A DNA stretch of 64,000 bases from Goleter apudmare HA4340-LM2. Its GTDB lineage: Bacteria > Cyanobacteriota > Cyanobacteriia > Cyanobacteriales > Nostocaceae. The stretch's first letter is position 1. Each line of letters opens with the position of its first letter. Under the pieces are notes generated by a model that was not told where the DNA came from, made no database searches, and saw only the letters and a program-made list of their open reading frames with translations. The stretch covers positions 186,001-250,000 of the forward strand of contig JAHHHF010000072.1 in NCBI GenBank assembly GCA_019359495.1, given 5' to 3'. Shown piece by piece: positions 17,450-26,649 of the stretch. Position numbers and translations under genes: made by a program.

Positions 17450-17809
17450 ATGAGTATAAATGTTGTCACTCTTGTGGGTCGTGTAGGCGGCGACCCAGAT
17501 ATTAAATATTTTGAGTCAGGTAGTGTTAAGTGTAGATTGACACTTGCTGTGAATCGGCGATCGCGCAACAAAGATGAACCTGACTGGTTCACCTTGGAGT
17601 TATGGGATAAAACAGCAGAGATTGCAGGTAATTATGTACGTAAGGGTAGCCTGATTGGTATCAAGGGTTCTTTAAAGTTTGACACTTGGAGCGATCGCAA
17701 CTCCGGTGCAACCCGTTCTTCACCAATTGTGAGAGTAGACCAACTAGAGTTGTTGGGTTCCAAACGCGATGGCGATGGCGGTGGCGATTTCTCCTCGGAA
17801 AATTTCTAA
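17450..17809 (+). CDS. ssb: Single-stranded DNA-binding protein, truncated form
   Basis: A 119-residue OB-fold protein (MSINVVTLVGRVGGDP, then WFTLELWDKTAE and GIKGSLKFDTW). It binds ssDNA during replication and repair. It ends GDGGGDFSSENF shortly after the OB fold and lacks the long linker and the acidic tip (DDDIPF type) that normally recruits partner proteins. Naturally truncated SSB-like proteins are known in Anabaena. The LexA box just upstream suggests induction or repression with DNA damage. AAAGG precedes the ATG. The acidic-tip partner functions may be supplied by a full-length SSB elsewhere. Confidence 0.9.
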   Translation: MSINVVTLVGRVGGDPDIKYFESGSVKCRLTLAVNRRSRNKDEPDWFTLELWDKTAEIAGNYVRKGSLIGIKGSLKFDTWSDRNSGATRSSPIVRVDQLELLGSKRDGDGGGDFSSENF

Positions 17810-17871
17810 TTTAGGGAATGGGCAATGGGGTAGGGTGCAGGGAGAGTAACCTTTGACTCTTGACCAATGCC

Positions 17872-17985
17872 TAATGACGCCACTTGTTACAAGTCGGGAA
17901 ACCCGACGACAGTCGCCTCTCCCAAGGGGAGACGCTGCGCGAACAAGTCGGGAAACCCGCCCACGGCGCTGTCTCCCCAAAGCAG
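17872..17985. repeat. Dispersed repeat with paired AAGTCGGGAAACCCG units
   Basis: AAGTCGGGAAACCCG occurs twice (near 17887 and 17945) around CGACAGTCGCCTCTCCC. The same words recur inverted near 54555. The block lies between the convergent ssb and SIMPL genes. Confidence 0.65.
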
Positions 17986-18010
17986 TGGCTCCCCCATGCC
18001 CCATAATGAT

Positions 18011-18757
18011 TTAATAACTAATTTGCAACGTTACCGATGCTTCTACCTGCTGTTCACCACCAATCACAGGCGTAGAGGCATCAGCGCTTCTGACCTTAGA
18101 AAACTCAGCACGTTGTAACATCGGTGGTGGCGGGGCACTAGCACCATTAATTTGAATACTCACCACTTCTTTGGGCTGAAAACCAAGAGTACTGAAGACT
18201 GCATCAGCTTGCTGCCTGGCATCTTGGGTAGCCTCTTTAAGTGCTTGTTTTTGAGCAGTAGCGATCGCCTCATCGGTGGCAACAAAGCTAATCCCTCGAA
18301 TTTCTGAAGCTCCAGCTTTTACCGCTTCATCTAATAATATTCCAGACCGCTCCGTAGGAATGCGAAAACTGACCATATTACTAGCAGCATAACCAGTAAG
18401 GCGCTGTACGTTATTGGTGTAGCTATAAACTGGGTTAAGAGTGATACCAGTAGTTTGTAATTTTTCCACATTCCGGCTCTTGAGCAACGCTACTACAGCA
18501 GATGACCTACGAGCAGCCTCCTGTTGTACTTCCTGTGCTGTTTTACCCTGAACTTCTACCCCCAAATTGACTTGAGTGAGAGTAGTAGGAATTGATTCCA
18601 CACCGCGACCACTAACGGTGAGAGTCCGCGCCAATTTTTCTCTTTCTTGGGCTAACCCAGGCTGGACAAAAGTCACACATACCAATAATGTCCAAGGTAG
18701 GATTTTCCAGAAGTTGTCAGCATGAAACTGAGAACCAAATAAAGCGGCTCTAGACAT
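18011..18757 (-). CDS. SIMPL domain (DUF541) exported protein
   Basis: A 248-residue protein with an N-terminal signal peptide (hydrophobic ILPWTLLVCVTFVQPGLAQ, cleavage near residue 36) and one SIMPL/DUF541 domain from about residue 45 (LTVSGRGVESIPTTLTQVNLGVEV) to the end. Family members are periplasmic or outer-membrane linked, and some respond to oxidative or envelope stress. Molecular function is not defined. It is convergent with ssb and divergent from the antiporter gene. A degenerate GAGACG palindrome sits upstream at 18823-18852. The start may lie a few codons further in, since the first about 15 residues are atypical for a signal peptide. Confidence 0.85.
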   Translation of the reverse strand: MSRAALFGSQFHADNFWKILPWTLLVCVTFVQPGLAQEREKLARTLTVSGRGVESIPTTLTQVNLGVEVQGKTAQEVQQEAARRSSAVVALLKSRNVEKLQTTGITLNPVYSYTNNVQRLTGYAASNMVSFRIPTERSGILLDEAVKAGASEIRGISFVATDEAIATAQKQALKEATQDARQQADAVFSTLGFQPKEVVSIQINGASAPPPPMLQRAEFSKVRSADASTPVIGGEQQVEASVTLQISY

Positions 18758-18991
18758 CGAATTTGCACTCCTCTAAAAATAATTTACAGATGCTGCTAAT
18801 AGAGCATATCTATACAATCTTTTGTAGAGACGTGGCAATGGAATGTCTCTACTTTTGTCGGATGGATTATAGATATGATTTTTTATGTCTCCACTTTGGC
18901 AGTGCCAGAGTCAAAAGCCGGAGTGGTTACATTTTTAGAAACACTTTCCAGAACAAGGTAAAAATTAAAGAGAAGGAATTTCACAGAACCA

Positions 18992-20470
18992 ATGCAGTTT
19001 TTAGATGCAATCAACTTCTCTTTTCCTCTGCTGGCAAACACAATGGAAGCAGCAGACAGCTCAACGGTAATCGCAGCTGTGCTGCTGAGTTTAGTGGTCA
19101 TTTACCTCGCTAGCAAAGTTGGTGGGGAGTTATCTAACCGCGTCGGCTTGCCACCTGTACTAGGCGAACTCGTAGGTGGCGTCATAGTCGGTGTTTCTGT
19201 TTTCCATCTTTTAGTATTTCCTGAAGGTGGTACAGATAGTTCTAGTTCATTGATCATCTCATTCCTCCAAAGCATCGGTGGGTTAAGTCCGGAAGCTGCT
19301 GATGGGGTATTTTCGGCCCAGTCTGAGGTCATTTCCGTTTTGGCAGAACTGGGTGTGATCATCCTGTTATTTGAAATTGGTTTGGAGTCTAACTTAAAAG
19401 ACTTAATGGCAGTCGGCCCCCAAGCGATCGTTGTGGCAGTAGTGGGGGTAGCAGCACCCTTTGCTGCGGGTACTATTGGATTGATGACTTTGTTTGGTAT
19501 TGATGCTGTACCAGCGATTTTTGCGGGGGCTGCTTTGACGGCTACGAGTATTGGCATCACTTCCAAGGTGCTATCAGAATTGGGGCGTCTTAATTCTAGA
19601 GAAGGGCAGATTATTTTAGGTGCTGCTGTAATTGACGATGTTTTGGGCATCATTGTTTTAGCAGTAGTAGCTAGCCTGGCTAAAGATGGTGAGGTGGATG
19701 TGACTAAAGTCATCTATCTGATTGTTAGCGCCACTGCTTTCCTACTAGGTGCAATTCTGTTGGGTAATCTTTTCAATAAGACCTTTGTGGCAGTTGTAGA
19801 TGTACTCAAGACACGAGGTGAGTTGCTGATACCAGCATTCATCTTCGCTTTTGTGATGGCATACCTGGCTGCTTTTATTCAATTGGAAGCAATTCTGGGA
19901 GCTTTCGCGGCTGGTTTAGTCTTGGAGGAGACAGATAAGCGCAAAGAACTGCAAAAGCAAGTGATTCCCATTGCTGACATGCTAGTGCCGATTTTCTTTG
20001 TCACCGTGGGAGCAAAAACTGATTTAGGAGTGTTGAACCCAACAATTCCTAGCAATCAGGAAGGCCTAATTATGGCTATTTTCCTGATTGTAGTAGCCAT
20101 TATGGGTAAAGTGATCACAGGCTTGTCGGTGTTTGGGCAACCTGGAATCAACCGTTTAGCGATCGGTGTGGGGATGATTCCTCGGGGTGAAGTCGGATTG
20201 GTATTTGCTGGCGTTGGTGCTGCCAGTGGTGCGCTCTCGAAACCATTGAGTGCAGCAATTATCATGATGGTTATCCTGACAACCTTTTTAGCTCCTCCTT
20301 TGTTACGGTTTGTGTTTCCAGATCCAGAAACTGTGGCAACAGACTCAGACAAACTGGTTTTAGACGGTGCTGTGGCTGCGCCTTTGACCATAGAACCGCC
20401 ATCATTAACTGTGTCAAAATCGAATGACGCCGGGAATGTAGAATCGGCTCCAAATTCTCAGGAGAGTTAG
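18992..20470 (+). CDS. Cation:proton antiporter, CPA2/NhaS3-like
   Basis: A 492-residue integral membrane protein with about 12-13 helices and the Na+/H+ exchanger fold. The ion-binding Asp pair is seen in GAAVIDDVLGIIVL, and other family segments are LPPVLGELVGGVIVG and GMIPRGEVGLVFAG. Cyanobacterial members such as NhaS3 exchange Na+ or K+ for H+ at the thylakoid or plasma membrane. AGAAGGA about 15 bases upstream supports the ATG at 18992. The soluble tail (about residues 455-492) is short and lacks TrkA domains, so regulation by NAD-binding domains is unlikely. Confidence 0.88.
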   Translation: MQFLDAINFSFPLLANTMEAADSSTVIAAVLLSLVVIYLASKVGGELSNRVGLPPVLGELVGGVIVGVSVFHLLVFPEGGTDSSSSLIISFLQSIGGLSPEAADGVFSAQSEVISVLAELGVIILLFEIGLESNLKDLMAVGPQAIVVAVVGVAAPFAAGTIGLMTLFGIDAVPAIFAGAALTATSIGITSKVLSELGRLNSREGQIILGAAVIDDVLGIIVLAVVASLAKDGEVDVTKVIYLIVSATAFLLGAILLGNLFNKTFVAVVDVLKTRGELLIPAFIFAFVMAYLAAFIQLEAILGAFAAGLVLEETDKRKELQKQVIPIADMLVPIFFVTVGAKTDLGVLNPTIPSNQEGLIMAIFLIVVAIMGKVITGLSVFGQPGINRLAIGVGMIPRGEVGLVFAGVGAASGALSKPLSAAIIMMVILTTFLAPPLLRFVFPDPETVATDSDKLVLDGAVAAPLTIEPPSLTVSKSNDAGNVESAPNSQES

Positions 20471-20578
20471 TTATCAAAATAGTACTGATTCACCAACCTT
20501 CTTCTTGAGAAGGTGAGAACAGTCACACAAGTGTTTACATAGTTTTTGTGGAGAAGCAAACCTAAACTTTTGGTGGCT

Positions 20579-20602
20579 TTGGGTTGACGAGCGTCAACCC
20601 AA
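20579..20602. repeat. 24-base palindrome TTGGGTTGACGAGCGTCAACCCAA-type
   Basis: GGGTTGACG and CGTCAACCC (20581-20600) pair around AG, extended by TT/AA. The stem is very stable with a two-base centre, so cruciform or repeat origin is likelier than a terminator. Confidence 0.6.
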
Positions 20603-21065
20603 GCTAGTACCCCTTAGAGAAATTTGCTAACAACATCAATACCTCACTCAGGGAACTTCAAACAAATCAATTCTCCAATTTCTGGACTCCCCTTTTGCTT
20701 CTGTTACCCTGGTGTGATTATTTTATTTGGCAGTCCCTGGGAACACGCCACCGTCCAAGACACCGGAAACTTCTATTCCCAAATCTCCGTCCCCTGAAAT
20801 TGATAATTTTACTTTTTTCTCATTACTACCAGCGTCCCGAATGTTATCTGTTTACAGTTTTCCTCTCTACTTCCATCCCTGAATAAGTCAAGTGTTACCA
20901 ACTGGGATTTGATGAAGTAAAGTTAATTCTGGTTATATTCTGTTGTTGTCATTTGATGCTTTGCTGGTTAAAGTCTTAGGTGTTGAATTGGTTAAAATCG
21001 CAGGAGTGCATAAATTACTACGCTATTAAATTATGTCTTTATCTCAACGCAAAAGCGCCAGAAGG

Positions 21066-21160
21066 CATCAAGGCTAAAGTTTAGGTGGTGACGGTGTGAC
21101 GATTTGCCAATATTTTGAAAGCTTAACGGCTCCCATGAATGCGAATCAGGAGAAAGAATT
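21066..21160 (+). promoter_or_regulatory. Duplicated 5' leader of amiC1
   Basis: This 95-base stretch closely matches 23276-23370 before amiC2: GCATCAAGGCTAAAG/GCATCAAAGCTAAGG, GGTGACGGTGTGA, and TTTTGAAAGCTTAACGGCTC are shared, followed by CAGGAGAAAG as ribosome binding site. The conservation of non-coding leader suggests a common promoter or post-transcriptional control of both amidases. Confidence 0.75.
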
Positions 21161-23041
21161 TTGAAACTACACTGGTTACTACCTGGTACTTTTGGAACAA
21201 TCTTCATGCTATCGTCGCCGGCTTTGGCTGCGAGGCTAGACTCTTGGCGTTTTGATGCCAATCAAAATCGACTGGAAATCAACACGACAGGTGCTGTACA
21301 ACCAAAAGCACAATTGATATTCAACCCGACTCGTCTGGTAATCGATTTGCCGGGAACTGTATTTGGGCGTCCCCAGGTGACGCAACCAGTCGGGGGGGCA
21401 ATTCGTTCCATTCGGGTGGGGCAGTTTGACAAAGAAACCACCCGCATAGTTGTGGAAATGACCCCTGGTTATACCATAAACCCCCAACAGGTACAGTTTA
21501 CAGGCGTTACTGCCAGTCGTTGGACGGTGAGATTACCTCAACCAGAGGTGGAGAAAGTAGCATCTCCTCCTAGCAGCGTTTCAGACAATGTTTATAATGC
21601 TGTTACTATCAGATCTGACAATAAACCTCAGCCCCAAGCTCGTTCACCGCAGATTGCCAGTGCTGTAGCAGGAGCAACGCAAATAGAGAACTTACAAGTC
21701 ACAGGGGATGGCTTGTTCGTCCGCACTAATGGCGAGAATGCCAAAACTCAAGTCATCCGTAGCCGCGATCGCAATACAATTTTCATTGATGTCGCTAACG
21801 CCACGTTGTCACCACGACTATTGCAGCAAAATGACCAGGTGATTAATCGGCATGGTGTAAGTCGCCTGCAATTCACCCAGCTACAAACCAGACCCCCATC
21901 TGTCCGCATGACTTTACGGGTAGATAGCAATAGTCCCGATTGGCGGGCTACAGCTAGTAGTGCTGGGGGCTTGGTAGTACTACCCAGTCAGGTAGTGAGA
22001 TTGCCAGGAGAGGATAATTCCAACCCCAATCCCATTGCTGGTAACTCCGTCGCCACAATTCAATCTGTAGAACTGGCTGGAAATGGCACACAACTGCTAA
22101 TTCGTGGCGATCGCTCTTTAGCTGCTACGAGTGGTTGGGACCGCACCACTGGTCTGTTCCGCATCACTGTTGCTAATGCCAAGTTAGCCCCACAAGTGAC
22201 TGGTCCTGCTTTTAACGCCAATAGTCCCATTCTCCGGGTGCGTCTGCAACCACAACCTGAATCTAATAGTGTGGTGGTGCTTGTCCAACCTGCTGGCGGT
22301 GTGCAAATTGGCGAACTTAATCAACTCGGTGGTCAGCTTTTGGCTCTACAATTACGCCGCTCTGGTCAAGTCATTCCACGCCCTGGCCTACCTCCCGTTG
22401 GTCTACCTCCCTTACCACCACCCAACCGAGGACAATTACCAGATCCGACTAATCCCAATCCCCAGCCTGCACCACAGCCAATACCACGCCCAACTCCCAA
22501 TAGTCGAGTGGTAGTACTGATTGATCCTGGACATGGCGGAAAAGACCCTGGAGCAATCGGCCTTGGAGGACTCCGTGAGAAGGATGTCATCCTACCCCTG
22601 AGTAAAAGGTTGGCAGAGGTTTTACAACAAAATGGCGTGCAAGTGGTGATGACCCGGAATTCTGACTATTTCGTCAGTCTCCAAGGACGAGTAGATATGG
22701 CGGAAAGAGCCAGAGCTAGTGTTTTTGTCAGTATTCACGCTAATGCTGTTGGCCCTGGTCGTTCCGATGTCAGTGGCTTAGAAACTTATTACTACGACAG
22801 TGGTCTGGGTCTAGCCCGCGCTGTCCATAACAACATTCTCCAAAATGTGAATGTCAAAGACCGGGGTGTGCGACGAGCCAGATTTTATGTCCTGAGAAAA
22901 AGTTCTATGCCCTCTATTCTTGTGGAGACAGGATATCTAACTGGTCGGGAAGATGTTGTCAAACTGCGATCCACAGCTTACCAAAATCAAATGGCAGAGG
23001 CGATCGCTCGCGGTATCCTCCAGTACCTAAGACAAAGATAA
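21161..23041 (+). CDS. amiC1: Septal N-acetylmuramoyl-L-alanine amidase AmiC1
   Basis: A 626-residue exported peptidoglycan amidase. Signal peptide residues 1-23 (ends ALA), a first AMIN domain (about 25-120), a second AMIN-like region (about 170-400), a Pro-rich linker (about 405-447) and a C-terminal Amidase_3 domain. Zinc ligands H458 (PGHGG), E473 (REKD) and H526 (SIHAN) and catalytic E589 (VETGY) are intact. In heterocystous cyanobacteria tandem AmiC proteins drill septal nanopores for cell-cell communication. The start is a TTG with AGGAG at 21148-21152. amiC2 follows in tandem; the pair matches alr0092/alr0093 of Anabaena as I recall. Confidence 0.93.
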   Translation: MKLHWLLPGTFGTIFMLSSPALAARLDSWRFDANQNRLEINTTGAVQPKAQLIFNPTRLVIDLPGTVFGRPQVTQPVGGAIRSIRVGQFDKETTRIVVEMTPGYTINPQQVQFTGVTASRWTVRLPQPEVEKVASPPSSVSDNVYNAVTIRSDNKPQPQARSPQIASAVAGATQIENLQVTGDGLFVRTNGENAKTQVIRSRDRNTIFIDVANATLSPRLLQQNDQVINRHGVSRLQFTQLQTRPPSVRMTLRVDSNSPDWRATASSAGGLVVLPSQVVRLPGEDNSNPNPIAGNSVATIQSVELAGNGTQLLIRGDRSLAATSGWDRTTGLFRITVANAKLAPQVTGPAFNANSPILRVRLQPQPESNSVVVLVQPAGGVQIGELNQLGGQLLALQLRRSGQVIPRPGLPPVGLPPLPPPNRGQLPDPTNPNPQPAPQPIPRPTPNSRVVVLIDPGHGGKDPGAIGLGGLREKDVILPLSKRLAEVLQQNGVQVVMTRNSDYFVSLQGRVDMAERARASVFVSIHANAVGPGRSDVSGLETYYYDSGLGLARAVHNNILQNVNVKDRGVRRARFYVLRKSSMPSILVETGYLTGREDVVKLRSTAYQNQMAEAIARGILQYLRQR

Positions 23042-23094
23042 GTAATTCCATCTCAATTCTTAGGTAAATAAATTGGCATTTCAGTAGTCATGAT

Positions 23095-23135
23095 CACTGC
23101 TGTCACTGCGATAAGTACAAGATTTGACAGCAGTG
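23095..23135 (+). terminator. Hairpin after amiC1
   Basis: CACTGCTGTCA (23095-23105) and TGACAGCAGTG (23125-23135) form a perfect 11-bp stem with a 19-base loop, 54 bases after the amiC1 stop. There is no clear T-tract, so partial termination or mRNA stabilisation is possible. Confidence 0.5.
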
Positions 23136-23275
23136 AGAATTTGACGTCCAATGCACTGATTACTAGCTATCCAAGCACTGAAGAAAAGGCATAATCACAT
23201 GGAAAAATTACCAAGACATGCTATGATCACACGCCATTAGCTATGTCTTGACACCAAAACGAAATTTTTTCGTAG

Positions 23276-23370
23276 CATCAAAGCTAAGGTTTGAGCGGTG
23301 ACGGTGTGAATATTTGGCAAATTTTTGAAAGCTTAACGGCTCCCATGACTGCGAATCAGGAGAAAGGACT
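23276..23370 (+). promoter_or_regulatory. Duplicated 5' leader of amiC2
   Basis: Counterpart of 21066-21160. The best-conserved part is the last 45 bases, including the ribosome binding site CAGGAGAAAG, while bases further upstream diverge. Confidence 0.75.
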
Positions 23371-25305
23371 GTGAAATTACACTGGTTACTACCCGCTACT
23401 TTTGGAACGATCTTTATGCTATCGTCGCCAGCTTTAGCTACGAGGCTTGAATCTTGGCGTTTTGATGCCAGTCAAAATCGACTGGAATTCAATACGGCGG
23501 TTGGAGTACAACCGAAAGCACAAATAGTCTTCAACCCAACTCGTCTAGTAATTGATTTACCAGGAATTGTCTTTGGACGTCCCCAGGTGACGCAACCAGT
23601 CGGTGGTGCAATTCGTTCGCTGCGGGTGGGACAGTTTGATAAAGAAACAACGCGCATAGTTGTTGAACTGGCACCTGGTTATACCCTAGACCCCCAGCAG
23701 GTGAAATTTACAGGTGTCACTGCTAGTCGTTGGATAGTCCAATTACCCACTCCAGAATTGGAGAAAGTTGCCTCATCAACGGAGATTGTACTCCGACCTG
23801 CCAACACATCTGAGACTCCCTTAAAAATATCTCCACCAGCAACGGTGTCATCCCCTAGAAATGTTTACGTGGTGACACAAGATTCTGCAAGTCCAGGTAA
23901 CAACAACAATGTTGTTGGAGCCAATACAACAGCGGGGGCGACAGAAATAGAGAACTTACAAGTCACAGGAGATGGCTTGTTTATCCGTACTAGTGGCGAG
24001 AATGCCAAAACTCAAGTCATCCGTAGCCGCGATCGCAATACAATTTTCATTGATGTCGCTAACGCCACGTTGTCACCACGACTATTGCAGCAAAATGACC
24101 AGGTGATTAATCGGCATGGTGTGAGTCGCCTGCAATTCACCCAACTACAAACCAGACCCCCATCTGTCCGCATGACTTTACGAGTAGATAGCAATAGTCC
24201 CGACTGGCGGGCTACAGCTAGTAGTGTTGGGGGTTTGGCGCTGCTACCAACTCAGGGTGTGAGATTACCAGGAGAGGATAATTCCAACCCCAGTCCCATT
24301 GCTGATAACTCTCCAGCCACAATTCAATCTGTAGAACTGGCTGGAAATGGCACACAACTACTGATTCGTAGCGATCGCTCTTTAGCTGCTACGAGTGGTT
24401 GGGACCGCACCACTGGTCTGTTCCGCATCACTGTTGCTAATGCCAAGTTAGCCCCACAAGTGACTGGCCCTGCTTTTGACGCCAATAGTCCCATTCTCCG
24501 GGTGCGCTTGCAACCACAACCTGAATCTAATAGTGTGGTGGTGCTTGTCCAACCTGCGGGTGGTGTGCAAATTGGCGAACTCAATCAACTCGGTGTTCAG
24601 CTTTTGGCTTTGGAGTTAAAAAGCAATCGTCAAGCTACAGCCCCAAACATCCCTCTCATTGGTGTACCTCCCTCACCACCACCAAACCAAGCGCAATTAC
24701 CAGATATCAACACAGATAATTCCCCCACCCTACCGCAGCCACAGCAGCGCCCTCCAGTACCCAAGGGGAAATTATTAGTAGTGATTGACCCTGGACATGG
24801 TGGTAAAGACTCTGGTGCCCCCGGTATTGGTGGACTATTAGAAAAGGATGTGGTTCTACCTATAGGTAGAAGGATAGCAACTATTTTGCAGCAAAATGGC
24901 GTCCAAGTTGTGTTAACGCGGGATGCTGACTTTTTTGTGGAACTTCAGGGACGCGTAGACATCGCAGAGCGAGTGAATGCGACTTTATTTGTCAGCATTC
25001 ACGCTAATTCGGTAGATAGACGGCCTGATGTCAATGGCTTAGAAGTATATTATTATGACAGCGGTTATGGTCTCGCTGAAGCAGTTCGCAAGTCAATACT
25101 CCAGGATATTAGTACCATCAAAGACCGGGGAACACGTAAAGCGCGATTCTACGTCCTCAGGAAAAGTTCTATGCCTTCGATTTTAGTAGAAACAGGTTAT
25201 ATGACTGGTCGAGAGGATAATCCTAAATTAGGAAATCCAGAATACCAAAATCGGATGGCAGAAGCGATCGCTCGTGGTATCCTTAATTATTTACAAAAAA
25301 GGTAA
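23371..25305 (+). CDS. amiC2: Septal N-acetylmuramoyl-L-alanine amidase AmiC2 (HcwA-type)
   Basis: A 644-residue paralogue of AmiC1 with the same order: signal peptide, AMIN domains, Pro-rich linker and Amidase_3 domain. Zinc ligand His near residue 476 (PGHGGKDSG), Glu in LLEKD, His in SIHAN and catalytic Glu in LVETGY are all present. The start is a GTG with AGGAG upstream. In Anabaena and Nostoc the second gene (HcwA/AmiC2) is needed for septal nanopores, filament communication and heterocyst formation. The second AMIN region is almost identical in DNA to amiC1, while the linker and catalytic domain have diverged. Confidence 0.93.
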   Translation: MKLHWLLPATFGTIFMLSSPALATRLESWRFDASQNRLEFNTAVGVQPKAQIVFNPTRLVIDLPGIVFGRPQVTQPVGGAIRSLRVGQFDKETTRIVVELAPGYTLDPQQVKFTGVTASRWIVQLPTPELEKVASSTEIVLRPANTSETPLKISPPATVSSPRNVYVVTQDSASPGNNNNVVGANTTAGATEIENLQVTGDGLFIRTSGENAKTQVIRSRDRNTIFIDVANATLSPRLLQQNDQVINRHGVSRLQFTQLQTRPPSVRMTLRVDSNSPDWRATASSVGGLALLPTQGVRLPGEDNSNPSPIADNSPATIQSVELAGNGTQLLIRSDRSLAATSGWDRTTGLFRITVANAKLAPQVTGPAFDANSPILRVRLQPQPESNSVVVLVQPAGGVQIGELNQLGVQLLALELKSNRQATAPNIPLIGVPPSPPPNQAQLPDINTDNSPTLPQPQQRPPVPKGKLLVVIDPGHGGKDSGAPGIGGLLEKDVVLPIGRRIATILQQNGVQVVLTRDADFFVELQGRVDIAERVNATLFVSIHANSVDRRPDVNGLEVYYYDSGYGLAEAVRKSILQDISTIKDRGTRKARFYVLRKSSMPSILVETGYMTGREDNPKLGNPEYQNRMAEAIARGILNYLQKR

Positions 25306-25364
25306 CAATGCCGTTAAAGTTACCAATTAAATTTACAAGCAGGATTTAACAGTCAATTAGTAAC

Positions 25365-26282
25365 TTGTTAACTAAATCCTCTATCTTAAAACCAAAAAAC
25401 CTTAATTCACATCTGCCTGTGTATTCATCTCCCATTTTTGAAGCCAATTTCTACCATGCTTCTGAGCAAGCACCTCAAAATGCCCCAATTGGAATCTTTG
25501 ACAGTGGTGTCGGTGGTTTAACTGTACTGCGACAACTCTATCGACATCTTCCCCAAGAGTCAGTAATTTATTTTGGTGACACAGCTCGACTGCCTTATGG
25601 TATTCGTTCGCAAGCAGAAATTTTACAGTTTGTGCGCGAAATCCTCACCTGGATGCAACAGCAACAGGTAAAAATGGTGATTATGGCCTGTAACACCAGT
25701 TCTGCCCTCGCCCTAGAAATTGTACGTGAGGAATTTAACCTACCTATTTTAGGAGTTATCCTCCCAGGCGCAAAAGCAGCAGTGCAGCAAGGCCAGCGTA
25801 TTGGTGTGATTGCTACCCCAGCAACTGCTAAAAGCAATGCTTATCGGCACGCTATTTTAGAAGTAGATGCCAATGCTCAAGTTTGGCAAGTCGGCTGTCC
25901 AGAATTTGTGCCACTTATTGAGCAGAACCGGATTCATGACCCTTACACTACTGAGGTGGCACGCTCTTATTTAGAGCCTCTATTAGCTCAGAAAATTGAT
26001 ACTTTGGTCTATGGTTGTACCCATTATCCCCACCTCGCACCAGTACTGCGATCGCTTTTGCCATCTCATGTCAAGCTGATTGACCCGGCTGTCCACGTTG
26101 TGGCAGCCTGCGCCCAAGAGTTAGATTTATTAGGCATCAGAAATACCCAACCCCCGTTGCCAACTCGCTTCGCTGTCAGTGGTTGTGCCCAGCATTTTGC
26201 CCAATCTGGGGTACAGTGGTTAGGCTATACCCCAATGGTTGAGGAAGTTTGCTTCACTGACACCACAGTTTCCCATCTCTAA
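25365..26282 (+). CDS. murI: Glutamate racemase
   Basis: MurI makes D-glutamate for peptidoglycan. Both catalytic cysteines are visible, in ACNTSSALAL and YGCTHYPHL, and the N-terminal GIFDSGVGGLTV is intact. The start is uncertain: a TTG at 25365 gives 305 residues, a GTG at 25419 gives 287, and neither has a good ribosome binding site; the conserved domain begins about residue 43 of the longer form. The gene follows amiC2 by 59 bases on the same strand, so wall synthesis and wall cleavage genes are probably co-transcribed. A strong terminator hairpin lies just after it. Confidence 0.92.
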   Translation: MLTKSSILKPKNLNSHLPVYSSPIFEANFYHASEQAPQNAPIGIFDSGVGGLTVLRQLYRHLPQESVIYFGDTARLPYGIRSQAEILQFVREILTWMQQQQVKMVIMACNTSSALALEIVREEFNLPILGVILPGAKAAVQQGQRIGVIATPATAKSNAYRHAILEVDANAQVWQVGCPEFVPLIEQNRIHDPYTTEVARSYLEPLLAQKIDTLVYGCTHYPHLAPVLRSLLPSHVKLIDPAVHVVAACAQELDLLGIRNTQPPLPTRFAVSGCAQHFAQSGVQWLGYTPMVEEVCFTDTTVSHL

Positions 26283-26321
26283 CAAGACTTTGTTGGGTAA
26301 TTAGTCAAAAGCAGAGCCAGA

Positions 26322-26354
26322 AAATTAATTACTCTGTTCCAGAGTAATTAATTT
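26322..26354 (+). terminator. Perfect hairpin terminator after murI
   Basis: AAATTAATTACTCTG (26322-26336) and CAGAGTAATTAATTT (26340-26354) form a 15-bp perfect stem with a three-base loop, 40 bases past the murI stop. The A/T-rich base gives a U-rich 3' arm, so it can terminate in either direction. Confidence 0.75.
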
Positions 26355-26460
26355 GACCCTTGAGAGCCACCTACTCTACTGGAAAAACCAGCCGCGTCAG
26401 GGTGTTCCCCAAGTAAAGCGGACTGGTATAAGGTTACAAAACTACAGTGGCTCTCCTTAA

Positions 26461-26649
26461 CTATTGGCTATTAACTACTTCTGTCACCTTCGGGTTTACA
26501 GACTGATGTTTACCTTGAATTGTCGAAGGGAGATCAGCAGGATCTGCGTTTTTCCCTGTTCGCTTTGCCAGTGCTAATAATAGGTAGACTGTGAATAAAT
26601 ATCCAGCAGCTAAAATAAAAATCATCATAGGCATATTCCCGTAAATCAT
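26461..26649 (-). CDS. Small single-span membrane protein, unknown
   Basis: A 62-residue protein with one membrane helix (about residues 7-27, MMIFILAAGYLFTVYLLLALA) and a polar C-terminal tail (KRTGKNADPADLPSTIQGKHQSV). No signal cleavage site is evident and no family is recognised. It lies between murI (convergent) and a 1.3-kb ORF-free region. A clear initiation codon, the sharp amphipathic organisation and ordinary codon use favour a real gene, but no ribosome binding site is visible. Confidence 0.55.
   Translation of the reverse strand: MIYGNMPMMIFILAAGYLFTVYLLLALAKRTGKNADPADLPSTIQGKHQSVNPKVTEVVNSQ

Larger units (their letters stand above)
20471..21160. other. Intergenic region before amiC1
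   Basis: About 690 bases without a convincing gene. It holds a likely terminator stem for the antiporter gene (ACCTTCT/AGAAGGT near 20497-20515), a perfect 24-base palindrome (separate entry), and at its right end the leader shared with amiC2. A 63-codon open stretch at 20695 has no start signal and cyanobacteria-untypical codons. Confidence 0.55.
23042..23370. other. amiC1-amiC2 intergenic region
   Basis: The 329 bases hold a terminator-like hairpin close to amiC1 and the duplicated leader close to amiC2. No gene is visible between them. Confidence 0.6.

Noticed and set aside
19102-19713. 203-codon open frame opposite the antiporter gene
   Set aside because: It lies antisense to a well-supported membrane protein. 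The Ser/Thr/Pro/Ala-rich translation is typical of a shadow frame and has no ribosome binding site.
20695-20886. Open frame of 63 codons before amiC1
   Set aside because: No start context, unusual residue composition and overlap with a repeat-rich region; not supported as a gene.
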